NCBI GenBank assembly: GCA_016208305.1
Contig: JACQYI010000061.1
Span: 1-64,000 of the forward strand
DNA: 64,000 nt
From: Oscillatoriophycideae cyanobacterium NC_groundwater_1537_Pr4_S-0.65um_50_18
Lineage (GTDB): Bacteria > Cyanobacteriota > Cyanobacteriia > Elainellales > Elainellaceae
Direction: 5' to 3'
The notes under the pieces were generated by a model. It did no database searches. It saw nothing but the letters and a program-made list of their open reading frames with translations, and had not been told where the DNA came from. Shown piece after piece: positions 18,065 through 27,176 of this stretch (its first letter is position 1; each line of letters starts with the position of its first letter). A program made the position numbers and the translations under genes.

Positions 18065-19030
18065 ATGGTTGCTGCAAATACTTCTCGCAATACTTCTTTT
18101 AATGCGCTGTCGGGTCTGGTCAACGGCATTTTGTCGATTAAGCCTGTGGCTGCGCTGGCCAAGCACCAGGCGCGATCGATGATGATTAAACGGGCTGAGT
18201 CAATTGGGGTGTATTGGCGCAAAGAAGTAGAAGTTTTGCGATCGCGCCACGGCACAGCCGAGTTTTCGCCAGAATGGGAGGCTGCCCTCAGCCAAGTTCG
18301 CAATCCTGATTTGGTCTATCCCGACTATTATTTGCGAACGTTCCATGCCTATGAGCAGGGCAACCTGAGCTGGGATGCCGCAATGGAAGTAGAAGTGGCT
18401 GCTCATGCCGTCCATGCCAAAATTTTTCCTGATGCTGGCGCAAAAGGGGATGCCATGCTGCGGCAGAGCTACCATGCGGTGCTGCAACAAACCCTCTCGA
18501 CACCGCCACAAGATATTCTAGATTTGGGGTGCAGCGTCGGTATGAGCACGTTTGCCCTCCAGGAAATCTATCCCCAAGCACAGGTTACGGGGTTGGACTT
18601 GTCACCCTACTTTTTGGCGATCGCCCAGTACCGCGCCCAAAAGCCTACCCAGAAACCCGACCCAAAACCTATCCGCTGGTTGCACGCCGCTGCCGAAACC
18701 ACAGGGCTACCCGATGCTTCTTTCGATTTGGTATCCACCCATTTGATGTTTCATGAATTGCCTCAAAGTGCATCGATCGCTATTCTGCAAGAGGCGCGAC
18801 GCTTGCTGCGTCCGGGTGGCTATCTCAGCATCATGGATATGAATCCCCAATCGGAGATCTATGCCAAGATGCCGCCCTATATTTTGACGCTACTCAAAAG
18901 TACTGAACCTTATTTGGATCAGTACTTTACGCTGGATTTAGCGCAAGCGATCGTAGATGCCGGATTCGCACCACCGACCATTACCTGCAATAGCCCTCGC
19001 CACCGCACAGTGATTGCCCAAGTACAGTAA
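18065..19030 (+). CDS. Class I SAM-dependent methyltransferase
   Basis: 321 residues. The core fold spans about residues 150-290. Motif I is ILDLGCSVGMSTFALQEIYP, motif II is VTGLDLSPYFL, the acidic/aromatic motif is DLVSTHLMFHELP, and the C-terminal strand motif is LRPGGYLSIMDMN. The N-terminal 140 residues are an alpha-helical extension (RMMIKRAESIGVYWRKEVEV-like segments) that resembles cyanobacterial methyltransferases of unknown substrate. ATG 18065 is the first start. It ends at the minisatellite repeat 19031-19113, convergent with rtcB. Confidence 0.8.
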   Translation: MVAANTSRNTSFNALSGLVNGILSIKPVAALAKHQARSMMIKRAESIGVYWRKEVEVLRSRHGTAEFSPEWEAALSQVRNPDLVYPDYYLRTFHAYEQGNLSWDAAMEVEVAAHAVHAKIFPDAGAKGDAMLRQSYHAVLQQTLSTPPQDILDLGCSVGMSTFALQEIYPQAQVTGLDLSPYFLAIAQYRAQKPTQKPDPKPIRWLHAAAETTGLPDASFDLVSTHLMFHELPQSASIAILQEARRLLRPGGYLSIMDMNPQSEIYAKMPPYILTLLKSTEPYLDQYFTLDLAQAIVDAGFAPPTITCNSPRHRTVIAQVQ

Positions 19031-19113
19031 TGGGTGGATGGGTAGTTGGGTAGTTGGGTAATTTCCCCTTTCTTCACTCACACCCTCACACCCTCACACC
19101 CTCACCTTCCCCT
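19031..19113. repeat. GGGTGGATGGGT minisatellite element, copy a
   Basis: The gap between the convergent methyltransferase and rtcB genes consists of a G-rich arm of TGGGTGG/TAGTTGGG units, then a C-rich arm of four CACCCTCA-type units. This is the same composition and order as the other five elements listed below. In this copy the recognisable GGTCAGTCAA-like ends are missing. Confidence 0.7.
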
Positions 19114-20295
19114 TCACCCCTTGACGCAAACCACCTGCTTCAACGTAGCGACGACATCCACCAGATCGGCTTGGTTTTCCATCACTTGAGCGATCGGTTT
19201 GTAGGCTCCCGGAATTTCGTCCAGTACGCCCTCGTCTTTGCGGCACTCGACATCCTGGGTTTGCTGAATCAGGTCATCTAGAGTGAAGTTGAGCTTGGCT
19301 TTGTTGCGCGACATCAGCCGTCCGGCTCCATGAGAGCAGGAACAGTAGCTGTCGGGGCAGCCTTTGCCCTTGACGATAAAGGACTTTGCCCCCATCGAAC
19401 CGGGAATGATACCGTAGTCTTCCTGGCGGGCACGCACAGCTCCCTTGCGGGTGACATAGACCTCTTCGCCAAAGTGGACTTCCTTTTCGGCGTAGTTGTG
19501 GTGGCAGTTCACCTGGAGCAATGGCTTAGTGGGCTTGCCGCCTGCCATATGCTTCTCTACGACCTTTTGGAAGCGCACCATCATCACCTCGCGGTTGAAT
19601 TTGGCGTAGGTTTGTGCCCATTGCAGATCGCGCCAGTAGGCCGCAAATTCTACGGTGCCCTGGACAAAGTACGCCAGATCGGGGTCAGGCAGATGGGTAT
19701 CGCTCAGCTTCATCAGGTCTTTGGCGGTGCCGATGTGGCGCTGCGCTAACATATTGCCGATGTTGCGTGAGCCAGAGTGCAGCATTAGCCACACCTGATC
19801 TCGGGTGTCTAGGCAAACCTCTAAAAAGTGGTTGCCGCCGCCCAAAGAGCCGAGTTGCCGCATGGCTTTAGATTCTAGATGCTGCACTCCTGCATGCAGT
19901 TCTTTAAACTCTCGCCAGCCCTGCCAGTTGGTAACAGGTTTCTCGATGTCTTTGTTTTCGTTAAAGCCAACGGGAATTGCCGCCTCTAGATCAAGCCGAA
20001 TTTGCTTGAGCTTGCCCTCTAGCTGATCGCCGTGGAAGGGGGTTTTGATGGCACACATGCCACACCCAATATCTACGCCCACCGCTGCAGGGACGATCGC
20101 CTCCTGCGTCGCCACCACCGAACCCACCAGTGCACCCTTACCCAAGTGAACATCCGGCATCAGTGCCACATGCTTGAACACAAAAGGCAGAGAGGCGACA
20201 TTTTTCGCCATCTTGATTTCTTCGTTGCCCAGATCATGGTTTGCCCAAGAGAGGACGGGCGCACGCGTTTTGAAAGGAACCTGTTCGTAAGGCAT
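19114..20295 (-). CDS. rtcB: RNA-splicing ligase RtcB
   Basis: 393 residues. RtcB is a GTP- and Mn-dependent ligase that joins 2',3'-cyclic phosphate to 5'-OH RNA ends in tRNA splicing and RNA repair. Visible hallmarks are VALMPDVHLGKGALVGSVV, VGVDIGCGMCAIKT (the metal-ligand Cys in GCGM), SLGGGNHFLEV, LMLHSGSRNIGN and SYCSCSHGAGRLMSR, with the guanylylated His in SHGAGR. It follows rsgA after only 6 bases, so the two form an operon. No archease gene is adjacent. Confidence 0.96.
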   Translation of the reverse strand: MPYEQVPFKTRAPVLSWANHDLGNEEIKMAKNVASLPFVFKHVALMPDVHLGKGALVGSVVATQEAIVPAAVGVDIGCGMCAIKTPFHGDQLEGKLKQIRLDLEAAIPVGFNENKDIEKPVTNWQGWREFKELHAGVQHLESKAMRQLGSLGGGNHFLEVCLDTRDQVWLMLHSGSRNIGNMLAQRHIGTAKDLMKLSDTHLPDPDLAYFVQGTVEFAAYWRDLQWAQTYAKFNREVMMVRFQKVVEKHMAGGKPTKPLLQVNCHHNYAEKEVHFGEEVYVTRKGAVRARQEDYGIIPGSMGAKSFIVKGKGCPDSYCSCSHGAGRLMSRNKAKLNFTLDDLIQQTQDVECRKDEGVLDEIPGAYKPIAQVMENQADLVDVVATLKQVVCVKG

Positions 20296-20301
20296 GGGTG
20301 T

Positions 20302-21366
20302 TTACCTATTTTTGTAATGTTGCCGTAAGGTCTTATGCACCTGTTTCCAGCGGGCTTTTTCTTCAAGCTGGGCGCGCTGGTCTTGTTTGCGCGCCAGGTA
20401 GTTCAGCTCTTGCTGGAGTTTTTGGTAGCTGAGCCAGCGATCGGGTTCTAGTATGCCCTGAGCAATCGCCTCTTGCACCGCACAGCCTGGCTCTCGCTCA
20501 TGGCGACAGTCTCGAAAGCGGCACTGCTCAGCCAGAGCTTCGATATCGGCGAAGGTTCCCTGAAGGCTGTCTTCGCCTGCCCAGATTTGCAGTTCTCGCA
20601 TCCCCGGCGTGTCGATGATCAACGCGCCGCTGGGAAGCAGCAGCAATTCTCGGTGGGTGGTAGTGTGCTTACCCTGCTGGTCGCCCTGCCGCACCGACTG
20701 GACGGCCTGAACGGCAGATCCAAGCAGTTGATTGGTCAGGGTAGACTTGCCCACACCCGAAGATCCGAGCAGGGCGATCGTTTTTCCGGGTTGTAAGTAG
20801 GGTTGTAGGGCTGCTAAACCTTGCCCCTGCTCGGCGCTCAGCGCGACGATGGGAACACCGGAGGCAATCGCCTCTACTGCTGCAATCCGTTCTGTGAGAG
20901 CCTCACACAAATCCGTCTTGTTGAGGACAATCACAGGATTTGCGCCGCTGTCCCAGGCCAAGATCAGGTATCGCTCGATGCGCCTGAGGTTAAAATTGGC
21001 ATCCAGTCCGGAGACCAGAAACACGGTGTCTACATTGGTGGCAACCAGCTGTTCTTCTGTCCTGCTGCCTGCAACTTTGCGAGAAAACTTGCTGTGACGG
21101 GGCAAGACGTGATGGATGGTGGCACGCTGCTCTGATAGATGGGGGCGAATGACTACCCAATCGCCCACTGCCGGGAAGTCTTGGGAACTCAATGCCTGAT
21201 GTCGAAACTTGCCGCTGACCTCAGCCGTAAATTCGCCAGCTTCGGCGTACAGCACATAGGCTTCTTTGTGTTGCAGCGCTACACGGGCGATCGCCTCATC
21301 CGATGTTTTGAGGCGATCGTGCTGCTGGGCGATACTGTCGCTCCAGCCTAATTCATGCAATTTCAT
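20302..21366 (-). CDS. rsgA: Ribosome-assembly GTPase RsgA (YjeQ)
   Basis: 354 residues. RsgA binds the 30S subunit late in assembly and releases RbfA on GTP hydrolysis. The GTPase motifs are in circularly permuted order: G4 [11 protein letters not shown], then G1 [17 protein letters not shown] (around residue 200), then G3 [11 protein letters not shown]. An N-terminal OB domain precedes it (VGDWVVIRP). A C-terminal zinc knuckle carries [17 protein letters not shown], with the expected Cys-Cys-His-Cys spacing. It is the first gene of an rsgA-rtcB operon, with a strong promoter at 21586-21613. Confidence 0.95.
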   Translation of the reverse strand: MKLHELGWSDSIAQQHDRLKTSDEAIARVALQHKEAYVLYAEAGEFTAEVSGKFRHQALSSQDFPAVGDWVVIRPHLSEQRATIHHVLPRHSKFSRKVAGSRTEEQLVATNVDTVFLVSGLDANFNLRRIERYLILAWDSGANPVIVLNKTDLCEALTERIAAVEAIASGVPIVALSAEQGQGLAALQPYLQPGKTIALLGSSGVGKSTLTNQLLGSAVQAVQSVRQGDQQGKHTTTHRELLLLPSGALIIDTPGMRELQIWAGEDSLQGTFADIEALAEQCRFRDCRHEREPGCAVQEAIAQGILEPDRWLSYQKLQQELNYLARKQDQRAQLEEKARWKQVHKTLRQHYKNR

Positions 21367-21576
21367 GGGGGTTTCCTGGTGAGTCCTGTTTGGGCAAGGC
21401 TCACGGAGGAACGGAGAATCTTAGGGACTGATCAGTTCCTCTGCGAACCGTGAAGCGTTTTTGTGGGGTTGGCTACTGAATCAGTCATAGATCTGCCTCC
21501 TGGGTGTATCGACTTTGCGCGATCGAGCTTTCCCGATCCCCTTTAGGGACGCCACTTTAAGAGCGATGGGATGAGA

Positions 21577-21613
21577 TATACTACAAATATATTACAATTG
21601 TAGGGATTGTCAA
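21577..21613 (-). promoter_or_regulatory. rsgA-rtcB promoter with TGTARTATA operator repeats
   Basis: On the minus strand TTGACA (21613-21608) is separated by 16 bases from TATATT (21591-21586). TGTAATATA (21596-21588), overlapping the -10, and TGTAGTATA (21585-21577), just downstream, start 11 bases apart. The same two 9-mers with the same 2-base spacer recur in the promoter of the DIP1984 gene at 22467-22503. The distance to the rsgA start is about 210 bases; the rest of the gap 21367-21945 shows nothing else. Confidence 0.65.
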
Positions 21614-21945
21614 GTCTTCCTTTTACTAAGCCTCACTAAATTATTCACAACACAGCCAAAATGATGAAAATCAGCCTGTTTCCCCTAACCCACCCTCGCC
21701 TTCAATAGACCAGCAGTTGGTTGTAACAATACGCAGTACGCGGTACAGATGTAACAGTACTGGGCATAACTTGTGAGAAATTCGCTGCCCCTAGCGGCGT
21801 CCAGGGGTTTAGCCCCCGCCCGATACTATAAGAGGTGCCTGCTCGCTTCTATTGAGTTGGCTACCAGCAGGCTGATCATTCATCTAGAGCTATTGGATTC
21901 GTTTTTTGAGCAATGTGGCCTCTCAAAAAACGATCTGTAAGAGGT

Positions 21946-22404
21946 TTATTCCATCAGATCAACAGCCCAGTTGGCTTGCTGAATTTGTGTGTCTAGCTGC
22001 CGAATTTCACGAGCAAGGTGATCGGTTTGAGTTTGTATCTCTGCCACGTTGACGGTGCTGAGCAGCTTGATTTCTGAAACACTGTAACGGGTTCCCGTGT
22101 TCGCCGCCGCATCTACCAAAGCAGTGTAGGTGCGTTGCTTGAGTAACAGGATGTCTCGTGTAGCCAAAGCATCGGCGATCGTTGCCTCATTTTGAAACAC
22201 CGTTAAAGCGTTGGTCTTGTTAATGTGCTGAACCAGGCGTGTCAGTTGAGTCACGATCGCATCTACTTCGGCAATCAAGCCCTGCGGATTTTCGGGAGGA
22301 GCTTCACCTTCTTGAATGACAGCACTTCTGACCAAGCGCTGCTGCAACTGCGCCAACCGCTTTTGGCAATCGGCTCTCAGAATAAGGGCTTCAGCAAGCT
22401 TCAT
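21946..22404 (-). CDS. DIP1984-family protein
   Basis: 152 residues, mostly helical. It opens MKLAEALILRADCQKRLAQL and then QRLVRSAVIQEGEAPPENPQ, with HINKTNALTVF in the middle and TIADALATRDILLLKQRTY after it. This matches the DIP1984 (septicolysin-like) family as I remember it, of unknown function, often associated with RNA or stress genes. It is co-oriented with rsgA-rtcB 580 bases upstream of them, with its own promoter (22467-22503). The two transcription units carry the same operator motif, which suggests a functional link to RNA or ribosome repair. Confidence 0.75.
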   Translation of the reverse strand: MKLAEALILRADCQKRLAQLQQRLVRSAVIQEGEAPPENPQGLIAEVDAIVTQLTRLVQHINKTNALTVFQNEATIADALATRDILLLKQRTYTALVDAAANTGTRYSVSEIKLLSTVNVAEIQTQTDHLAREIRQLDTQIQQANWAVDLME

Positions 22405-22466
22405 AGCGACGACTCTCAGGAACTATAAATCAGGGACTATAAATCAGGAACTATGCATTTCAGGGG

Positions 22467-22503
22467 TATATTACATTTATACTACATATACTACAAATGT
22501 CAA
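22467..22503 (-). promoter_or_regulatory. DIP1984 gene promoter with TGTARTATA operator repeats
   Basis: On the minus strand TTGACA (22503-22498), a 16-base spacer and TATAAA (22481-22476) form a near-perfect sigma-70 promoter. Three 9-mers overlap or follow it: TGTAGTATA (22495-22487), TGTAGTATA (22486-22478) and TGTAATATA (22475-22467). The last two have the same 2-base spacing as in the rsgA promoter. The rest of the gap 22405-22785 is a repeat element plus unremarkable sequence. Confidence 0.7.
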
Positions 22504-22624
22504 CAGTATAGAAGTAGCCCAGCTTTAGAAGCCCCTAATGAATCAAGTCCAATCTTTTTTTGGACAAAGCGGCTATTGATAAATCAGCACCATAGGTAAA
22601 GGCTATAAGGCTATGGCCACGAAT

Positions 22625-22784
22625 AGTCAGTCAAGGCATAGTTGGGGCTGGTGGACGAGGATATGAGGATATAGGTGGATGAGAGTTTCCTCTCTACCCA
22701 ACCACCCGTCTACCCAACTACCCGTCTACCCAACTACCCAACTACCCAACCACCCAAGCGCCCCAACACGTCAGTAATTGACAC
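22625..22784. mobile_element. GGGTGGATGGGT minisatellite element, copy b (inverted)
   Basis: A 160-bp element in the opposite orientation to copies c, e and f. It starts with AGTCAGTCAA and ...AGTTGGGG, has a centre GAGAGTTTCCTCTCTACCC, and continues as ten or so CTACCCAACTACC units. It ends with CCCCAACACGTCAGTAATTG followed by ACAC. It abuts the stop codon of the Nudix gene. Confidence 0.75.
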
Positions 22785-22785
22785 A

Positions 22786-23319
22786 CTAATTTTTGCTGGG
22801 GCGATCGAGCTTATCGCTTTGTTTAAGTGCCCAATATTTAGTGATGATATCTCCGGCAGAGCCTGAGATATTGATCCGATCTTTGATCGGTATTTCAGAA
22901 AATTGACAAAAGGTAATTGCCTTAATTTCCTCTCTAGGTTGAGCCTTGCCCTTGGCTTGAATCAGGAATACCTCATGGTGATTTCTAAACAGACCTGAGC
23001 TACGCTTCCGAATTTTGCCGATATGACTAAATAAGTATTGAACTGAAATTGCCTTCAGCCCTGTTTCTTCTTTCAATTCTCGGATGGCGGCAGCTTCGCC
23101 CTTCTCCTGCTTTTCGGCACCGCCCCCCGGCAAACTAAAGCGATCGCCGTTGGTCGAAACGAGCAAGACGCCCTCAGGTGTATCAACGATCGCTGTGCCG
23201 CGGGTGCGTTTGTGAATTTTGGTGGCTTTAAGCTGTTTAGACAGCTTTCCTTGCTTTTGCTGAAAGATTTTGTGGAGAAGTTTAGCGGTCTTTTGCGGAA
23301 ACTGGCTGCTTTCGCTCAT
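22786..23319 (-). CDS. Nudix hydrolase
   Basis: 177 residues. A complete Nudix box is present, G-x5-E-x7-REUXEEXGU, as GGAEKQE, KGEAAAI and RELKEETGL, flanked by FSLPGGG. Nudix enzymes hydrolyse nucleoside diphosphates linked to another group. The substrate cannot be read from the sequence. The N-terminus (residues 1-40) is lysine/glutamine-rich, predicted helical and basic, and could bind nucleic acid. It has no partner domain. It lies upstream of the DIP1984 gene in the same orientation, separated from it by a repeat and a strong promoter, so it is probably not in that operon. Confidence 0.85.
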   Translation of the reverse strand: MSESSQFPQKTAKLLHKIFQQKQGKLSKQLKATKIHKRTRGTAIVDTPEGVLLVSTNGDRFSLPGGGAEKQEKGEAAAIRELKEETGLKAISVQYLFSHIGKIRKRSSGLFRNHHEVFLIQAKGKAQPREEIKAITFCQFSEIPIKDRINISGSAGDIITKYWALKQSDKLDRPSKN

Positions 23320-23583
23320 TGGGTAAAACTATCAAGTCGGGTTAACTGAGAAATATAGGCTTTTGGCCTCTACTTTTTGCGACCTGCTTCTACGATTTCT
23401 CTAAGCCTGATTCAGCATACAAGACCCGATGAGACCAGAGGGCTGGAGTCCAGATGTTTGGGTTTAGATGAGTTAAGCTGGGCGCAACAAGCCGTCAAAT
23501 CTTCTAATGCCTACGCGGCTGTCTAGCGTCTCTTGATTTTTGTGAGACGAACGCTTGAAAAAGCTCCTTTAACGATCGCCTTC

Positions 23584-24678
23584 ATGTTACTAGAACTGCT
23601 TCTTACCTTGCTACTGGGCATTTTGGCTTTTTCTTGGGGCAGTCGTATGGGTCGGCTGCTGCTGCGTAAAGGGGCAACCGCCAACAATTTATTTAAGGGC
23701 AAAACATCTGTCTCGCTGGCATTTTTGGGGCTATATGTGGGGCTGTTGGTTCTGGCGCTGTATGTGCCTCAGCTTCAAGTATTGCCCTTAGAGTGGCGGG
23801 TGTCTGGGATGCGCATCACCTGGACTCTAATGCGAGTTATTTTACTAGGATTTTGTGGTTTGGCCTTTACCGTGAGTTGGCGAACGGCACGGCTGCAAGT
23901 GGTGGCGGTGGCGATGCTGGGAATTTTGGGAGTCGGGGGCTTCACCGCGACAGAGGCTCATTTCCTCGCTCCAATTTATGGCTCATTAGAAAATAATCTT
24001 CAGCCCAACGGCATCTTTCAGCAAACTTCGGATAGCAGCTGCGCTCCGGCGGCGCTGGCCACCGTTTTGCGGTTGTGGGGAGTAGATGCGACCGAATCTA
24101 GCGTTGCGCGTCTGGCGGGAACCAGTCTTTTGGGCACCTCGATGCCGCAAATTATCGTGGCGGCACAAGGGTTTGGTATGGATGGTATTGAGCTAGATAC
24201 GAGCTGGGCGCAAATGCGTCAAATTAACCGACCGGGCGTGATTGCTACTTGGCTGTACTATGACGATCGCGGTCGAGCACCCCATGCGATCGCGCTGTTG
24301 GGCATGAACAGCGAGTCTGTGATTATTGGCGATCCGGCTTATGGCAAAATCTACCAGATTGGCAGAGCCGAGTTTCTTGAGCGCTATTGGCGCAATCAGT
24401 ATGTGCCAATTTTTCGTCCTGCCGATGTTGCGCTCACGCCGACCCAAACGGCAGAACTGTTGGTGCGATCGGGGGTCTTGAGCCAGAAAAATCCAGACTC
24501 TGCTACCTTGAAAGCGGCGCTTCAAAAGTTTCAGAAAATTCTGCGGGTGCCGCCCACGGGCGAACTGGATACGGCAACAGCGCTGCTGCTGGGCGGTCAG
24601 TTTCTCGACCATTCGCCTCGACTGGACTGGAAGGGAACGATCGTGCCTTCTATGAGTGTGCCGAAGCTGGCTAAATAA
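23584..24678 (+). CDS. Membrane-bound C39-like cysteine peptidase with peptidoglycan-binding domain
   Basis: 364 residues from ATG 23584. TTG and GTG starts upstream (23533, 23542) would add 17 and 14 residues. The first 140 residues are three or four membrane helices. Then a papain-like C39 domain carries FQQTSDSSCAPAALATVL (Cys 153), GRAPHAIALLG (His 234) and IIGDPAYG (Asp 250), which make the expected catalytic triad. A C-terminal PG_binding_1 domain follows (TLKAALQKFQKILRVPPTGE). C39 peptidases usually cut double-glycine leaders during ABC export. No ABC ATPase is fused or adjacent here, so the substrate is unknown. Confidence 0.8.
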   Translation: MLLELLLTLLLGILAFSWGSRMGRLLLRKGATANNLFKGKTSVSLAFLGLYVGLLVLALYVPQLQVLPLEWRVSGMRITWTLMRVILLGFCGLAFTVSWRTARLQVVAVAMLGILGVGGFTATEAHFLAPIYGSLENNLQPNGIFQQTSDSSCAPAALATVLRLWGVDATESSVARLAGTSLLGTSMPQIIVAAQGFGMDGIELDTSWAQMRQINRPGVIATWLYYDDRGRAPHAIALLGMNSESVIIGDPAYGKIYQIGRAEFLERYWRNQYVPIFRPADVALTPTQTAELLVRSGVLSQKNPDSATLKAALQKFQKILRVPPTGELDTATALLLGGQFLDHSPRLDWKGTIVPSMSVPKLAK

Positions 24679-24808
24679 CGGGGTGCCAACCCCTGACTAC
24701 CTCTGATTCAGCCTGGACCTGGGAGCTAGATGTAACAATGAATCAAGTCCCTTGACTCTCAAGAGTCTGGGTGTCGAATCAGATCTACATATTGAGGTTC
24801 ATCTCCCT

Positions 24809-26323
24809 ATGGCTCGGATCAGAGCGCCAGAATTACCGCAAGACCTTCCCTGGCTGAATTGCGATCGCCCGCTTTCCCTTAAAGATCTCAAAGGACGGAT
24901 GGTGCTGCTCGATTTCTGGACTTACTGCTGCATCAACTGTCTGCATGTCTTGCCTGATCTGAAGTATCTAGAGGAGAAATACAAAGACTCCCTGACGGTG
25001 ATCGGTGTCCATACTGCCAAATTTGACAACGAAAAGGAGGCTGAGAACATTCAGCAGGCGATCTGGCGCTATGGCATTCAGCATCCGGTGTTAGTGGATA
25101 ACGACTCCCAGGTCTGGCAGAGCTATGTAGTGCGCGCTTGGCCCACGATCGTGCTCATTGATCTAGAGGGCTATATCGTCGGTCGCGTGTCTGGCGAGGG
25201 CAAGCGCGAGGCGCTCGATGATCTGATTGGCCGTGGGGTGCAGGAGTATCGCGAAAAAGGGGCGATCTTTTCTCAAGATCTTAGCCTCAGCCTACCCCAG
25301 CCGCTCGAAACGCCGATCGCCTTTCCGGGTAAGGTGCTGGCGGAGGGCGATCGGCTCTACATAGCCGACTCAGGGCATCACCGCATTGTGATCACCACCC
25401 TGGAGGGCGAAGTGCAGCAGGTGATTGGCACAGGCACAGCGGGTTTGCAAGACGGTCGCTGGGATGAAGCTCAGTTTGCCTCGCCTCAAGGCATGGCGAT
25501 CGATCCAGAAACCCAATGTCTCTATGTGGCCGATACCGAAAATCATGCCATCCGCTGCGTTTATTTGCAGGCGGGTCGAGTGGAGACGATCGCCGGAACT
25601 GGACAGCAAAGCCGCATGATTTATCCCCATAGTGGGCCAGGGCTAGAAACGCCGCTCAACTCCCCTTGGGATTTGGCAAAAGTTGGCAATTTTTTGATGA
25701 TTGCGATGGCTGGCTCTCACCAAATCTGGGCGCTAGATCTGAATGACGGGCTGCTGGGCACCTATGCGGGCACAGGTGCGGAGGCTTGCGTCGATGGTAG
25801 CTTAGACGAAGCGGCCTTTGCCCAACCTAGCGGAGTCGCAGCTAATGACTGCGATTTATTCGTGGCAGACAGTGAAGGCAGCAGCATTCGCGCCGTGGGA
25901 CTAGAAACCGATCCTGTAGTCCGCACGATCTGCGGCAGCGGCAATCTGTTTGGCTTTGGCGACTCTGATGGAGAGGGTGAAGCGGTGCGCCTGCAACATT
26001 GTCTAGGCGTTGCCTACGGGGGCAACCATCAGCTTTGGATTGCTGACACCTACAACCACAAAATTAAGCGTGTTGATCTGCGATCGGGCGTTTGCGAAAC
26101 TCTGTTAGGTGACGGTCAGCCCGGTTTTCAAGATGGGCAAGGCCAGCAAGCACAATTCTATGAGCCGTCTGGCCTTAGCCAATTGGGATCGATCCTATTC
26201 ATTGCGGATACCAACAACCACACGATTCGCCGGGTTGATATGGCAACCTTGACGGTGACGACGCTGCCATTACCAGGACTCTGCGCCCCTGATCTTTGCT
26301 TTCCGAATCTTCTCCAGAAATAA
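24809..26323 (+). CDS. NHLRC2-like thioredoxin/NHL-repeat protein
   Basis: 504 residues from ATG 24809; a TTG 19 codons upstream is possible. An N-terminal thioredoxin-like domain (about residues 10-150) has DFWTYCCINCLHVLPDLKYL, i.e. the active-site pattern C-C-I-N-C, and a cis-Pro loop AWPTIVLID. A C-terminal six-bladed NHL beta-propeller follows, with repeats such as LYIADSGHHRIV, LYVADTENHAIR, LWIADTYNHKIK and LFIADTNNHTIR. This is the architecture of NHLRC2, a protein of unresolved biochemical role found in bacteria and animals. It is convergent with rhomboid, 7 bases apart. Confidence 0.85.
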   Translation: MARIRAPELPQDLPWLNCDRPLSLKDLKGRMVLLDFWTYCCINCLHVLPDLKYLEEKYKDSLTVIGVHTAKFDNEKEAENIQQAIWRYGIQHPVLVDNDSQVWQSYVVRAWPTIVLIDLEGYIVGRVSGEGKREALDDLIGRGVQEYREKGAIFSQDLSLSLPQPLETPIAFPGKVLAEGDRLYIADSGHHRIVITTLEGEVQQVIGTGTAGLQDGRWDEAQFASPQGMAIDPETQCLYVADTENHAIRCVYLQAGRVETIAGTGQQSRMIYPHSGPGLETPLNSPWDLAKVGNFLMIAMAGSHQIWALDLNDGLLGTYAGTGAEACVDGSLDEAAFAQPSGVAANDCDLFVADSEGSSIRAVGLETDPVVRTICGSGNLFGFGDSDGEGEAVRLQHCLGVAYGGNHQLWIADTYNHKIKRVDLRSGVCETLLGDGQPGFQDGQGQQAQFYEPSGLSQLGSILFIADTNNHTIRRVDMATLTVTTLPLPGLCAPDLCFPNLLQK

Positions 26324-26330
26324 GCTATTC

Positions 26331-27044
26331 CTAGAACGGCAAACCCTTGTTGGGCTTTGCAACCGAGTCTGAGAAAATGCCAAACAGAGGCCCTAAGATA
26401 GCGCCAACGGCAAACCCGCCTGCATGTGCCCAGTAGGCAATGCCGCCGTTTTCCATGCCTGTATTGGTCGGTGCGCCCAGACTGGCGTAGCTATAGAACG
26501 CCTGCTGTACAAACCAGATCCCTAAGAAAAGCAGTGCTGGAACGCGCAGAGGAAAAACGGAAATGAGAGTGAGAATTTTGGCTCTGGGAAACCGCACAAT
26601 ATAGGCTCCCATGACTCCGGCGATCGCCCCACTCGCTCCCAAAGAGGGAACCGTTGAACCCTGAGCAAAGAACCACTGTGCTAAACCTGCTAAAACGCCG
26701 CACAGCAGGTAAAAAATTAGAAATTTGACGTGACCCAGCTTATCTTCGACGTTGTTGCCAAAAATCCACAGGTAGAGCATGTTGCCTAACAGATGCAGCC
26801 AGCCACCATGTAAAAACTGGGAGGTGATTAAGGTTGTCCATTCGGGCAGCCCTTGGGGAATGACTTCGCCTTGAAAACTGGCCGTCAGCTCTGCCGGAAC
26901 GATGGCTGCCATCCGAAAAAAGTTGTCGAGTTGTCCTGAGGGCAAAGAAAGCTCATACAAGAAGCAGAGGATGTTTATCAGGATCAAGCCATAAGTGACG
27001 TAGGGCTTAGTGTAAGTCGGATTTTCATCGCTAATGGGAAACAC
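26331..27044 (-). CDS. Rhomboid-family intramembrane serine protease
   Basis: 237 residues with six predicted membrane helices. The catalytic serine is in GASGAIAGVMGAY (the GxSG motif), and the histidine in YWAHAGGFAVGAI. HGGWLHLLGNMLYLWIFGNN is the conserved helix 2 segment with His-Asn. Rhomboids cleave membrane proteins within the bilayer; substrates in cyanobacteria are mostly unknown. The start MFPISDENPTYTKPYV is short and cytoplasmic. It stands alone, convergent with the NHLRC2-like gene. Confidence 0.92.
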   Translation of the reverse strand: MFPISDENPTYTKPYVTYGLILINILCFLYELSLPSGQLDNFFRMAAIVPAELTASFQGEVIPQGLPEWTTLITSQFLHGGWLHLLGNMLYLWIFGNNVEDKLGHVKFLIFYLLCGVLAGLAQWFFAQGSTVPSLGASGAIAGVMGAYIVRFPRAKILTLISVFPLRVPALLFLGIWFVQQAFYSYASLGAPTNTGMENGGIAYWAHAGGFAVGAILGPLFGIFSDSVAKPNKGLPF

Positions 27045-27176
27045 TGGCTTCTTGGGGGGCTACAGGGCAAAAGGCTACTATTATTTACCACGCTAATACT
27101 ATGCCAAACCTATCTCTAAGGGAAGACTCTGCCGCAGTTTGGCGCAAATTCTGGTGCAAACAGAGCGGCTGCCCCC

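Noticed and set aside
19060-19113. Possible CRISPR array from tandem CACCCTCA units
   Set aside because: Units are 7-8 bases with no spacers, and the same composition recurs in five other gaps; it is a minisatellite repeat.
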